A model generated the notes under the pieces. It was not told the origin of the DNA. It searched no databases and was given only the letters and a program-made list of their open reading frames with translations. Position numbers and translations under genes: made by a program. A DNA stretch of 37,954 bases, from the NCBI GenBank assembly GCA_022453515.1, contig JAJNNY010000123.1, positions 1 through 37,954 on the forward strand, read 5' to 3'. Every line of letters begins with the position of its first letter. Positions within the stretch are counted from its first letter, which is position 1. Shown here in pieces: positions 21,557 through 32,606 of this stretch. The stretch comes from Astrocystis sublimbata. Lineage: Eukaryota > Ascomycota > Sordariomycetes > Xylariales > Xylariaceae.

Positions 21557-22997
21557 TATTCGAAAGACAGTCTTCTGTCTATCATGTGGCTGAGACCGAT
21601 GATATGATCATTGCAGCCACTGCTAATGGATCACAGTAATATAGTAGTGATAGATCATAAATTGATGTACTGTTCTGTTCGTGTGAGGGGAAACGGACAG
21701 TTGCTACAGGGGCTTTACAAGGTGCTAGCCACGCTATGATCCCCATTTATTATGCTTTGCTAAGCCAGATATCGAAATCGAAAGATAAGAACGAGTCTCT
21801 AAGCGAAGGCACACCATACCACTCGTCGCGGGGTTTAGAGGCAGAGTCATTCATTTTCAACCCATGGGACGAGTAAAGTTGTTGTTCGTTGAGCTTGTCA
21901 ATTCGCTGTCGTTACTGTCCTGCCGCCTCCGGTATAGATTTAAACAACCCTCGCTCCGGCCCTCAGCATGATACTTCTGGTAAAAACAATCGGTTTATAG
22001 CTTCGAAGTATGCGCAACTGGGACAAGCAGTGTAGATGCATCGTAGGGGCACTTACGTTAGGTCAGCACAGCAGCAGACAATGCTACAATCACACGTGCG
22101 ATACCTAATTACCAACTTCATGATACTTCGTTCCGTAGATAACAAAATAAGGCATGCGGCATCGCCGCTTGTTTCGGGATAAATTTGGATTATTTGGGAG
22201 AGCTGGGGTAGAATCCTATTGCTCAAAGTGTGGTTGCACGGCGGATTCACTTGTCCTCTCTGGGTCGCATTTTCTTTGTTTATTCGCTCTTTTTTCCTTT
22301 TCCTTTTCCTCGCCATGTCTTGCAAGTCTAGTGCTAATATTTTCTCAGCTTGTGTCTGGTAGTTGGCGTAAGACAGTGGAATGTTGTGATAAAACGAGCA
22401 CCGCTTTCATTGGACGAAACGTCGATTACTCGGACCGCGTAGCCCGATTTTTGCATTTGTAGCTAAGTAATTTTATCTAAGTACGGTTAGTAGGCGACCC
22501 CAGAACGCCCCAAGTTCAACGCCTGTGCATTCTAACATCTCGATCCCCTCCCACTCAGGTTCTCTGGTACACAATGCGGTAAGAAAACACGCAATTCCCC
22601 ACACACGATGGTCATGTCATTCCCCTTCCCCCCAATCTTGCTTTGTGGCACCGTGTGTTTGCGCCTTAATGAGCGCGGACATGTGTCGCCGCGCCATTGG
22701 GATGGATCATGATAATTACGCCGAAACAATTACTGTGGATCAATGAGACGTGCTCGGGTTAGGTCGCCAACGCCCGGGCGGCAAGGGGGCGCGCGAAAAC
22801 CGAAACCAGGACCTATGGAACCGGGAGAATGAGCGCCTAAACACCATCCTGTAAAACAGCGTGTACAATGTAAGATAAAAAAATAGAGCGCTTTTTTCGC
22901 GGTGCAGACCCCACGGTCACGAGTCGTTACGTAACGCTGTGATGATGTAGCAAGTGACCTCACGATATCTCGATATCTCGATAGTCAGTCAACGCTT

Positions 22998-24503
22998 CTA
23001 TGCTGCAACTGCGAAACTGTCCGAGTTGCGAGAGGGACTTTTGCGACCGCTGCGCTTCTTGACTTGCGGCTTAGCTTCTTCCGCTTCGGCGTCATCCGCT
23101 TCTTTCACCTCTGCTGCGGCCGGTGATTCCGGCGCTGCTTCCTCGTCTCGCGTGAAAATATGCCGACTCTTGTAACCCCTCTCCAGTGCGATGCTGATCT
23201 TTTGATTCGGCGGCACCATGGGATGATTGAGCTCCCATCCTGCGCGGCGGCAGAGCTCGGCCACGACGACGTCACAGTCGCCTAGGAGGTCAATGTCGAA
23301 ATTGATGTGGCTGACGGGCGTGCGTGAGATGTAAATCTGCGGGATGTGTGCGGGCAGGAAAGGCACAACCTCGGAGACGGGCGCTACTTTGAGTGACGTG
23401 CCAATGACGATGACAAGGTCGACTAGGTTGCGGTCGTGCTTGACGAGGCGCTTTGAAAACTCGTCGGGGAGAGGCTCCCCAAAGAAGGTGATGTCTGGCT
23501 TCATGACCCCGGCCTGGGGGATGTCATAGGCTCCATCGTCGTCGTCGTCGTCGTCGTCGTCAAAACCTTTGAAGTTGCGGCGGGCCTTCTTGGGGCCACT
23601 ACTGCCCATTCTCTTACGTTTCGGCGGGCCTATGCCCTTCGCTTTGAGTGCTGCGACACACTTGCCACAGCGTGGGATCTTGCCGGCCTTGATCTCGCCA
23701 AAGATGGTATCGCCCTGCACTTGGTGGCCGCACTGCTGGCAACTGGCGGTGGCAAACGAGCCGTGGCATTGTACGAGATTCTCGGGTAAGATGCCCGCAT
23801 TGGCCTCAATGTTGTCAATGTTTTGCGAGTAGTTAGTTAGCAACTTGCCCTGGTCTTGCAGCATGGCAATGAATGAATGTGTTGGCGAGAACTTCTTGGT
23901 GGCCGGTAGGATGTCCTTGGCCACCGTGTAGAAGATGGTGGGGTCGTCGCGGAACACGTCAATGTTGAAAACCTCCTGCGGATCGTTGATACCCAATCCC
24001 AGTTTCTCCAGCTGAGAGTAGAGCCCCGTCTCCTTAGAGCGGAAGTCGGGTATGCCGAGAGAAGTCGAGATGCCTGCCCCCGTTAAGACGATGATGTGGC
24101 GCGAGTTCTTGATCAGGTCGACCGCATCGTCGATGGAGTTGTATGCCATGATCTTGGCTCGTTTTGTGAGCTCGCGGGTTATGGCCAGAGTGAGCAGGCC
24201 AAGATAGGCCTCGTCGGGCCGCCCTTCAAGAAAATCCGGGGGGCGAATACCAAAGGCCGTGAGTAGTTTCTTGGCGGTGATGGTGCCGGAGTCTATGTGC
24301 ATATGGCAGAACTCATTAGGCCCGATGGCGCGCAATTGCTGGCGGAAGGTGACTGATTGCTCGGGGGTGCAAGCATCAACTGTATATGTGTAGTGTGTTA
24401 GCACCTGTAATTCTCACATGTCCATTTCGTCAACACCTCAGTTGCCATCGACTCAATGAAGCGTGTCTCGAACCAGCCGAGCGCGTGGTTGGCATGACAG
24501 AAC

Positions 24504-24542
<39 letters not shown>

Positions 24543-24898
24543 GTTGGGGGTATTTATTTACCTTCGGGAGGAAACGTGTCATGAGTCAGGTCATCTATAA
24601 TGTCCTCAAAGATGGACTCGGTTTCCCACGAGTCGCCGAGGTCATTGACCCGGTCCTGCAATTCCGAGACGTCGCCATAGATGGGCTGGGGAAGTGGAAG
24701 ATGTCCAACTTGCTGGTCGTCAACGACCTCGGTGATGTGAATGGGAAGAGTGCGGGTCAGGGCCGCCGGCTCATGTTGTGGCGGCGGCTCTTGCTTTGAC
24801 TGCTTCCTTTTGGGCTGTGGTTGTTGTCCTTCCTGGGGACGAGCCCTCTTAGTATAGGGTCTCCGGACGCGACCGGGGTCTTGCTTTGCGCCTCTCAT
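22998..24898 (-). CDS. SIR2: Sir2-family NAD-dependent protein deacetylase (Sir2/Hst1 class)
   Basis: Exons are 24898-24562 and 24379-22998 on the minus strand, with a 182-nt intron (GTAAAT...ATACAG, branch GCTAAC), giving 572 aa. The first ATG in frame is at 24898. The NAD-binding Rossmann motif is [16 protein letters not shown] (GAGIS about 213-217). The NAD-pocket motif is SQNID (297-301), a Ser for the more common Thr of TQNID. His318 in QCHGSF is the catalytic base. The zinc Cys are 326, 329, 350 and 353. [10 protein letters not shown] and GTSLKVAPV complete the core. Between the last zinc Cys and KPDITFFGE is an insert with a bipartite basic nuclear localisation-like segment (PPKRKRMG...PKKARR) and nine Asp. 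The N-terminal region (about residues 130-190) resembles the Sir2/Hst1 N-terminal helical domain. It deacetylates histones to silence chromatin. The C-terminal tail is Glu/Ala-rich then basic. Confidence 0.93.
23535..23561 (-). repeat. GAC/GAT trinucleotide run encoding nine Asp in Sir2
   Basis: On + it reads ATC then (GTC)8. It is in frame in the zinc-module insert of the deacetylase and so can change length without a frameshift. Confidence 0.9.
24504..24542 (+). repeat. (TGA)13 microsatellite in the SIR2 intron
   Basis: Thirteen perfect trinucleotides (TCA on the transcribed strand) lie about 20 nt inside the donor of the only SIR2 intron, within its 182 nt. Confidence 0.92.
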
Positions 24899-27800
24899 GG
24901 TCAAGAAACAGCGGCGGCCTTGCAGTTGGGGGTGCGTCTACAATGAGATGAGGAACATGCGAGTACAAGCTTGGCGGGAGTAGAGCCCTTTTACTAAACT
25001 GCGTGCGCCGTCTACTTATGTGTGGGATGCGCGAGATCACGCAACTCCAGAATTGCGTCGAGTGCCGATGCGGTTCATAAGATATGGGTTGATGTAAGAG
25101 CGAGTCTAGGCGCGTGCCGAACGAGTCGATGAGCTCGGGAGGAGACTTGTCGGGCGTTGAACAAAAACAAAGTGAGAAGGAGACAGACACCAAGCCGAGT
25201 TTAATGCGGCCAAGGAAAGTAAGGGTGGGAGGTGGGAGGTGGAAAAATTAGAGTTTGTGTGCTGGCTGGACGCGCCGTGCTTCTCTTACAAGTTTCGGAT
25301 TGGCTTCGCAGTGAATGGTGAATAGCAAGTTGGAAGGAAGAGAGGGTTCGGTTAGGTGTTGCCAATTGGGAAATTGGAAGCAGAAAGCAGAAAGGGAGAA
25401 GAGAAACAGCAGACAGCAGACAACAGACACGGAAGGGAGAGGCGAGGTTGAGACAGGTTGAAATTGATTGCTCCGTTGATGGGAGTCGGCGTCAAGTACC
25501 AAGTACTGTATGGTATCTGTGGTATCTCTCAGATCTCAGAGCGAGAAACCGGGTGCTTGGGGCTTGGGGCTTGGGGAATTAGTAAATTTAGTTAGGTGCG
25601 GGAAAAGAGTTTGAGTGAGACTCGAGGAAGGACGGGAAGTTGTCCATGTCCAGTTCTAGAAGGAAGCGAGTTGCTGATTGGGCCCGACGAGCCAAGGCCA
25701 ATCCTGCCTGCTAACCTGCTAACCTGGCCACATGCCATTACCTATTTAGTAGGTACGAATAATAGATGTCCGCTATATCGTAGTGCATGTGGGCCTGCGA
25801 GTCGACATCTATTCTTCCTGTAGCGGGGGGCCTGGGCCAGCCTGTGCTCATGCCGCCCAACAAAGCGCGCTCCATTCTATTCTATTCACTTTACTTGCTA
25901 CCTACCTAACATAGTATTTGGTATTTACCAACGCCGCCTATCTATGCAATAGGTAGCCAGATGCCACTCATAATGCGCCATACGCAATTCACTACTTTTT
26001 CAGCTATGCGACCACGTGAGGAAAGGCTGCTTTTTACTGTTTAGCCAATTAAGTACCGTTGACGCAGGAGAGGATGGCCGGGGGGGTCACTTTCAAGCCG
26101 TAATACGTCGTCCCCAGCGTTGCTTGTCTTGTATTATCTACCTACCTACCTCCGTCTCAGCGCGTCCTTGATTCGTACATTCTCTAATGCTTGGCGCTAA
26201 TCACACTCGTGTGTGATGTGTGTGTGCCTAGGCTAAGGTGCCATCGATGCATCTGTCGTCCTTTCCCTTTCCCGTCTTCTCCGGTCGTGAACTCTGTGCT
26301 AGTTCCTGGAACTCTAACACTCAGCTGTTTGCGTTGTCGATACGCGTATAATAGGTAGTTATAGGATATGATACTTAGCTGTTGCTTAGACTGGGTCTTG
26401 CGCGGAATAAGCAAGATGCCATTTGTTGTCGCGGTCGGCAGCAAGACTCTCCGGCTTTAAACACCTCGCTAGATTATCATTCACAAATAATGGGTCCCCA
26501 ATGCCACTGTTACCTGCGTGCCTGGATTAAGTAGTCATCATGCTGAATTCAACCTCGGGAGTTCCGGGCATTTCCGCTACTTACTACACACACACACACA
26601 TATATATATATATGTTGGGGGCACATGGCTGTTTATGCACAGAATTGAGTCATGGCAAACAGGCAAACCTCAACACGTCAATCTTTTCATCCTCCGTCAC
26701 GGGCTGCTCACCGAAACAAGGGTCCCTCTATTGTTTAGGTTCCCCTCGCAGCTAGCGGCTTCAATGGGTTTCGCTCATTTTCTCATCAACGTTAGAATCT
26801 GGTGAAAGAGATACACCAAGACACATGCTATTTCGAGATTACTATAGTGGTGGAAGCATCCTGAAGGCATCGAATCGCACTTATGAGTCGTAGTTTAGAT
26901 ATGGAAAAGTTGGCTGATACCTCCCCCTCCCTTCACGTTGCCACCCGTAAACTTGTACCATTATTTTTGGTGATAGTACAGACCCAATTTTCCAGCCGTT
27001 TCTATGACCAACCCCTCAGATTACTTGTCGCCAAAAAAGTAACAACAAGAGGCTTAGCCCCCAAGTCAGGAACCTGCGGGAATAGAAAATGCAAATGCAG
27101 ATCCGAGGACAAGATGACAGAGTTGGAACGAAAGCAAACAGTCTGGATAGCGCAGGGTTTCCAGCAGCTTCAGCAATGTGCGACAATTGCCGACTAGCAT
27201 TCACTCCGGTTGCTAGCCCAATTTTGGTTTGCCACCCTGGATTTGCAACAGCACTCCGCACACAGGCTGAAACAGCGATCTGCTTTTTAAGAATGTGTAT
27301 GTTTGATGCCACAGCCTAGAAACGAAGTGGAAAGACTTTGAAATGCATCACACAACCTTGGCTTGGCCGGTCCGAGTCTAGCCGACGGACGCTTCAATAG
27401 ATTGAGTATCAAGTAGGTAGTTGGCAATGACTTAAGCTACTAAATTTGATTGACGGGGCGGTTCACGGATCTAACAATACTGATTAGCAACGGCGGACAT
27501 TTCATCCCGTCATTGAGATGCCATCGTCGCCATACTGTTCAATTTTTCTGATTTCTACTACTAATAAGATTTACTTGGTATCCTTTTCATACGAGGCATC
27601 CCCAGCGCAAACTTCGGATGCAGTCTCCTGTTGTACAGACAAAGAGAATAGAAGAGGTACAGGACGCCCGTGGGACCACCTTGCTGAGTTTCAATGATGC
27701 GTGGATCAACAAGCCCCTTGCACGTCATTGATTGGGAACCGTGAGACCGTCCACAACTTCGAGTGATGCGGTCGGTTGACTGATGACATCAAGTATGTTC

Positions 27801-28175
27801 ATAAACCGGCTGCGCATAATCGCGACCGACAACAACGATAATGGTGTAGAAAGCCCCAGTGTTGAGACCAATCATTGTTTGTGGGAGCGGAACCTTGACT
27901 TTCATCGCTTCCTTGCGCCATGCCATGGGGGCGTCGTGAAATCTAGAATGGGTTTCTAAATGCAGTTATTAAAACGTCTATACCCTACACCTTAATGTGA
28001 TGAGGACGTTTGTTTGAGTTTTTGCTCTCAAAGCCTAGGAAGCACCTGAGGTGGAGCCCCCAAGTCGCCGTGATTACTCAATGTGATGATATAATCCAGG
28101 TCCAGAAACACGTCTAATGAACGCCGATATGGGTATTTTCGTCGGAAACAAAAAAGAAACAAGTGCTCAAACTGC
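24899..28175. other. 3.3-kb intergenic region between SIR2 5' end and PMC1 3' end
   Basis: This holds the SIR2 promoter and the PMC1 3' UTR. No gene is recognisable in the short open frames. It contains purine-rich tracts near 25200-25640, TACCTACC-type motifs near 25738, 25898 and 26139-26153, and an (AC)n(TA)n run at 26586-26612. Confidence 0.5.
26586..26612 (+). repeat. compound (AC)n(TA)n microsatellite
   Basis: About 7 AC units followed directly by about 6 TA units, in intergenic DNA. Confidence 0.9.
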
Positions 28176-31100
28176 CTAGGATAAAGACTTTGGCTTTTGT
28201 GAGGGCGGTTGAGGTACACGTAAGCGCGGCACGTCACTCGTCGCATTCGATTCGTCAATTTCCAGCGGTTCCTCTGTTAGGACAGGAGCCGATTCAGACG
28301 CACTACCTTCTCGTTGTGATAGGGGAGAAGGTGGTGGGCGAGTGCCCTGTGTGAAATCGCGCTCGCTGTTCTTCTCAATAGGAGACCAACCAGCAGCCAC
28401 ACTGCCGGCGATGATGCCTGCCATCACTGTTGGTGCACCTAAAGCCGAATTGGAGCGTGACCTCATGGATCTCGAACGCCTGCGCGAGTCCGGCGTAGGG
28501 ACTCGTGACGCAGCTCCAAAACTATCTTCTCTAGTGGGTGTGTTTGGAGCGCGAATCGAGTTGGAACGGGAATGAGCTGGGCTCCCTATTCTAGACATAA
28601 ATGTTTCGCGGGGATGCTGCACAGCAAACTTTAGATTGTTTAGACGGCCGCCCTTGAGTCTTCTCAGAAACGTGAGCTCATCGCGAACTTCCGTGAAAAC
28701 TTCAGGAAAGTCGTGGAAGCGTTCTTCATCCGAGACCATGACCCCAGGTGGGGAAGGTTTCCGTTTCAGGGCTGCAGGAATACATTTTCTGATCAAATCG
28801 TCTGGGATGAGACGAATTAGACTGCCAATCGGAATTGAGAGCACACCTAAAACGATTGCAGTCGCCCACTGTGGACCGGTTTGAGAAGGTTGCAGGGTCG
28901 AGATATTGAACGGTGTGTTACCGACGAATATGATAAGAATCTGTAAACCAATGACGACAATATTGATCCCCAAGAAGAAGTAATTGTGCGTGATTCCTTC
29001 AAAAATATTGAACCGGTTGTCAAGCCGACGATTGCTTTGCACCTGTTAGTTGACGATAGACGGGGAATTTTGCAGTGCCTTTTAACTTACTTCCACTGAT
29101 TGAAGATCTGCATCCATACGAAAGTGTTGAACACGAGAGTGTCCCGCCTGGTGGAAACGACTTGTGAAAGATCTTCTTGTTGGGCAATACCAATGGCGTA
29201 GGCTCCATAATACAGCACAAACGTGACCGCCAGTTGGTAGATAGCTTGCCCAATTATCATCTTCCACATGGTGATCGAGACTATGCCGGCATTCCTCGGT
29301 TCGGGTTTGCGGTCAATGATGCTGTCAGTTGGCGGGTCAGTTGCGAGAGCCAGAGCCGCAAGCGTGTCCATGATGAGATTAACCCAAAGCAGTTGTACAG
29401 CTGTCAAAACGGAGCTCTCGTCCCTACTAGAGACAGCGGTGACAAATGTAAGTGCTACTGCTGTGATGTTTACTGTCAATTGAAACTGAAGAAATCTCTT
29501 GACGGCATCGTTGACAGCTCGACCCCACTTCAAGGCCTTCACGATGCTGGCAAAGTTGTCGTCCATAAGTATGATGGCAGACGCCTCCTTTGCTACTTCA
29601 GTACCGGCAATACCCATGGAGAACCCTACATCAGCGAGTTTGAGTGCTGGGGCATCGTTTGTGCCGTCACCAGTTACGGCGACGACATCGCCCAAGTCCT
29701 TGAGTCGACGAACGAGGATGCGCTTGTCTTCGGGACTTGAACGGGCTAATACTCGAAGGCGTGGGATGACCTCGTTTTGCGATAGTTTGCTGAGATTGCG
29801 GAACTCGGGTCCTTCCATGACAACTCCATCCGAATCCAATATCCCACAATCCCTGGCGATAGCCTCAGCCGTGAGCTTGTTGTCACCCGTCACCATACGG
29901 ACAATGACGCCGGCCCTTTGGCATTCCTGGACTGCCTCGGGAACACCATTGCGTAGTGGATCTTGGATGCCTACCATGCCAATGAATGTCATTCTATGGA
30001 AAACGTCGTCGAAAATGACTTGGTTTCCATCACCCTCGGCACGTTTAGCATTTCGTGGAGGCCACCTTTCAAAATCACGGTAGATGATGCCAATCGTTCT
30101 CAGGGATTTTGAAGCGTAGTTCTCTATGAGACTCTGGAGCTGTTCGGTGCTTTCCGGTGTAAGAGGCGACTTCGAGAGGTCCTTTGTCGGGTCAGATAGA
30201 AAATCTAAGCACTTCGCAAGAACAATTTCCGAAGCACCTTTCACATAAAGCCGAGCACCGCCATTTTCAAGTTGCACCACCACACCCATGCACTTCCGGC
30301 CAGAATCGAAGGGGATCATTTGAAGTATGGTCGCATTCGCGCGTTGTTCGCTGACAGGCCCCATCCCCAAATGATCTCTAGCATGAAGCAACAAAGCCGT
30401 CTCGGTTTTCGACCCAATGAAGGTTTTCTCCCCATTCGCTTCGCCTTCGAAAGCCGTAGAATTCAACGAGATAGATTTGAGGAGTAGGTCTCGAGCTTTT
30501 TCGTCAAGTGCCGTGGCAAACTCTTTTTCGCCCTGGTCTGTTTCGGTGGCTTCTGAGCCGCCGCCTCCGAAGCGGTGATTCAATCCAAGCGTTGCTGCAA
30601 CGACCTTCATCTTGTTCTGCGTTAAGGTTCCGGTCTTGTCTGAGCAGATTGTCGTCGCATTGCCCATTACCTCACAAGCTTTCAAGTGACGCACCAGGTT
30701 GTTGTCCTTCAACATTCGAGTAGTTGCAAAAGCCAGGGCTAGGGTAACGGCGAGCGGGAGTCCTTCCGGAACAGCGACAACAATAATCGTAACCACAACA
30801 ATGAAGATTCTGATGAACTGCTGACCTTTCTCCGACGGTGTGGCACTGCTCCCAGAAAGACGAACAAGAAACTCGATGAAGAGCACAATGAACAAGAGGA
30901 GGCCAGCAGCACCACCCAGTTTGGCGATGTATTCAGCCACCACGTTGAGCTTGGACTGCAAAGGGGTGATTTCGGGATCCTCATTTAACGACATCAAAGT
31001 TTTTCCATAGCTCGAATAGATTCCAGTTGATGTGACCATGAAGGTCCCGACACCTTCCATGACTCGACCGCCTGATTGTATGAAGGGGTCCAGCTTCTTG

Positions 31101-32521
31101 GTGTCTTCGCCTCTCTCAATGGCGGAGAAGACCTCCTCGGCGGGTTGTTTGCGTATAACGTCGGATTCTCCAGTGGCCTGCGATTCGTCGCACTTGATGT
31201 TATAGCCGTTGATCAAGACACCGTCAACAGGAATCAGATCGCCAGGTTCCAAATGCAGTACGTCGCCGGTCATCAGGTCGAAGACGGAAACCTCGACGGT
31301 TTTTCCTGAGCGAACAGCCTTCACCACTCGATCCTGCTTTTTACGGTTTAACAAGGCGAACTGCTTTTCCTTTTGCCAATCATTCAAGGACCCAACCAAA
31401 ACAACGATGACAATGGCAACGATAATTGCCACACCTTCGATCCAATCGACGCCAGGGTTGTTCGCGGTGTGCGGTTGCCCAAAGGTCTGATAGAGACCGA
31501 TGGCCAAAGAAACAACTGCAGCCGCTGTGAGAAGAATGAGAACCTTGTCGTTGTAGGTTATCCAGACGAGTTGTAGAAAGCTTTTGCCTTTCTTCTCTGG
31601 AAGTCGATTGTCACGGAAGACTCGTTTGCGGTCAGCGAATGCGGTGTCGGGGTTTTGTCGGGACCCTGTTGACTTGCGCCTGATGGGTGTGTCGGGACTC
31701 GCAACGCCCTCGTCGGCCGTCTTGGACGACTCTCGGCTGGTGGCTGTTTCGAAGGACACTCGGCCATCCAGATTGGTCTCGTCGGCACTCAAGCCCGCGG
31801 TGCGGTCAGTGCGGAGACCCTTCTCGAGCCCGCGCATACCACCGAGACTGTAGAAAGCAGGCAGACTCTTGGGATTGAACATCTTGGTAAGCTGACCGGG
31901 GCTATAGGCGAAGGGGTTGTTCTCGACTTGGAAATCATCCTCGCTGCCTTGATCAGGTTTAAGAGCGTCTTTGTTCTTGGTGATGTGCTCATTGTCGTAG
32001 GTCTGCCTCGGGGCCTTCTCCATGACGGAATCGGCCTGGGAGTAGGTTGACCGCGAGCCGTCGTCGCTATCCACGGAGTTCTGACGGGACCGATGATTGG
32101 TTGGGACTGCCAAGAAGGCTTGGCCCTTCTCATTCCCACGCGCCATGACGGGACTCGATATGTTATGCGGGCTCGTGGGGCGGCTGTCTTTGCTGTCAAA
32201 TGAGTGTGAGGCACGGATTTCATGGTGGGAAGAGGAGCTGGGCGCGTGGGAGCCGGCCGGGACGTGCGTCCTCTCCGACGAGGTCCAGCTGGCAGCCAGA
32301 GTAGTAGGACTTATTGTTTCGTCGGCAGTTGATACTGGGGAATAATGAATGGGGTTTGCAGAGGGCTCGGTATCGTTAGTAGTGTCAATGGTGATTGTAG
32401 GCCTGCATGCACCTCTCGTAAGTGGAAGTTCCAAGCTGGTGAGAAACACAATCAACAGCACTTACGCCCTGGGCCTCCGTGGCGTGCCTTCGGCGGCATT
32501 GTGGTCTTGGGATTCCGACAT
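28176..32521 (-). CDS. PMC1: P-type Ca2+-ATPase, Pmc1/PMCA type
   Basis: Exons are 32521-32466, 32402-29091 and 29034-28176 on the minus strand, giving 1,408 aa. Intron 1 is 63 nt (GTAAGT...GCAG). Intron 2 is 56 nt, and its acceptor is the second AG (CAAAG), because the conserved NQWNNRRLDNRFNIFEG is only restored that way. It pumps Ca2+ out of the cytosol, in yeast into the vacuole. Seen are actuator TGES (429-432), TM4 VPEGLPLAV (about 563-571), phosphorylated Asp607 in CSDKTGTLTQ, KGASE, GDGTNDAPALK (about 930-940) and TM6 WVNLIMDTLAALALATDPPTD. Together these define the IIB calcium pump type. About 295 disordered Ser/Thr-rich residues precede TM1, and about 200 Ser/Arg/Pro-rich residues follow the last membrane segment. 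The N-terminus has PTITID, resembling a calcineurin docking site. Filamentous fungi carry several paralogues, so the exact one is uncertain. Confidence 0.93.
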
Positions 32522-32528
32522 GGCGTGC

Positions 32529-32606
32529 TCAACTGCCAATGGTGTTCCGACGAAGCGGTAGCGGGCAGGATGGGTACAGGATGTAGCTGATGATACTTGG
32601 TGCCAT
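32529..32606 (-). promoter_or_regulatory. candidate 25-codon upstream ORF of PMC1
   Basis: An ATG at 32606 (minus strand) opens a 25-codon frame that stops with TGA at 32529, seven bases before the PMC1 start codon. No other ATG lies between it and the main ATG. Whether it is in the mRNA leader depends on the transcription start, which cannot be seen. Confidence 0.4.

Larger units (their letters stand above)
18686..22997. other. 4.3-kb gene-poor region between NUP145 and SIR2
   Basis: The convergent 3' ends of NUP145 and SIR2 bound this region. The only gene I can support is the tRNA-Gly near 20.8 kb. The 19.0-21.7 kb part is relatively AT-rich with many stops in all frames. A perfect 11-bp inverted repeat with one-base spacer lies at 21534-21556, and two tandem CGATATCT units near 22964-22979. 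A minus-strand open frame at 20177-20512 has hydrophobic stretches but no recognisable family. Confidence 0.5.

Noticed and set aside
26883..27197. A 104-codon + strand open frame with several Cys
   Set aside because: The Cys spacing does not match a zinc finger I can name, and codon use looks intergenic.
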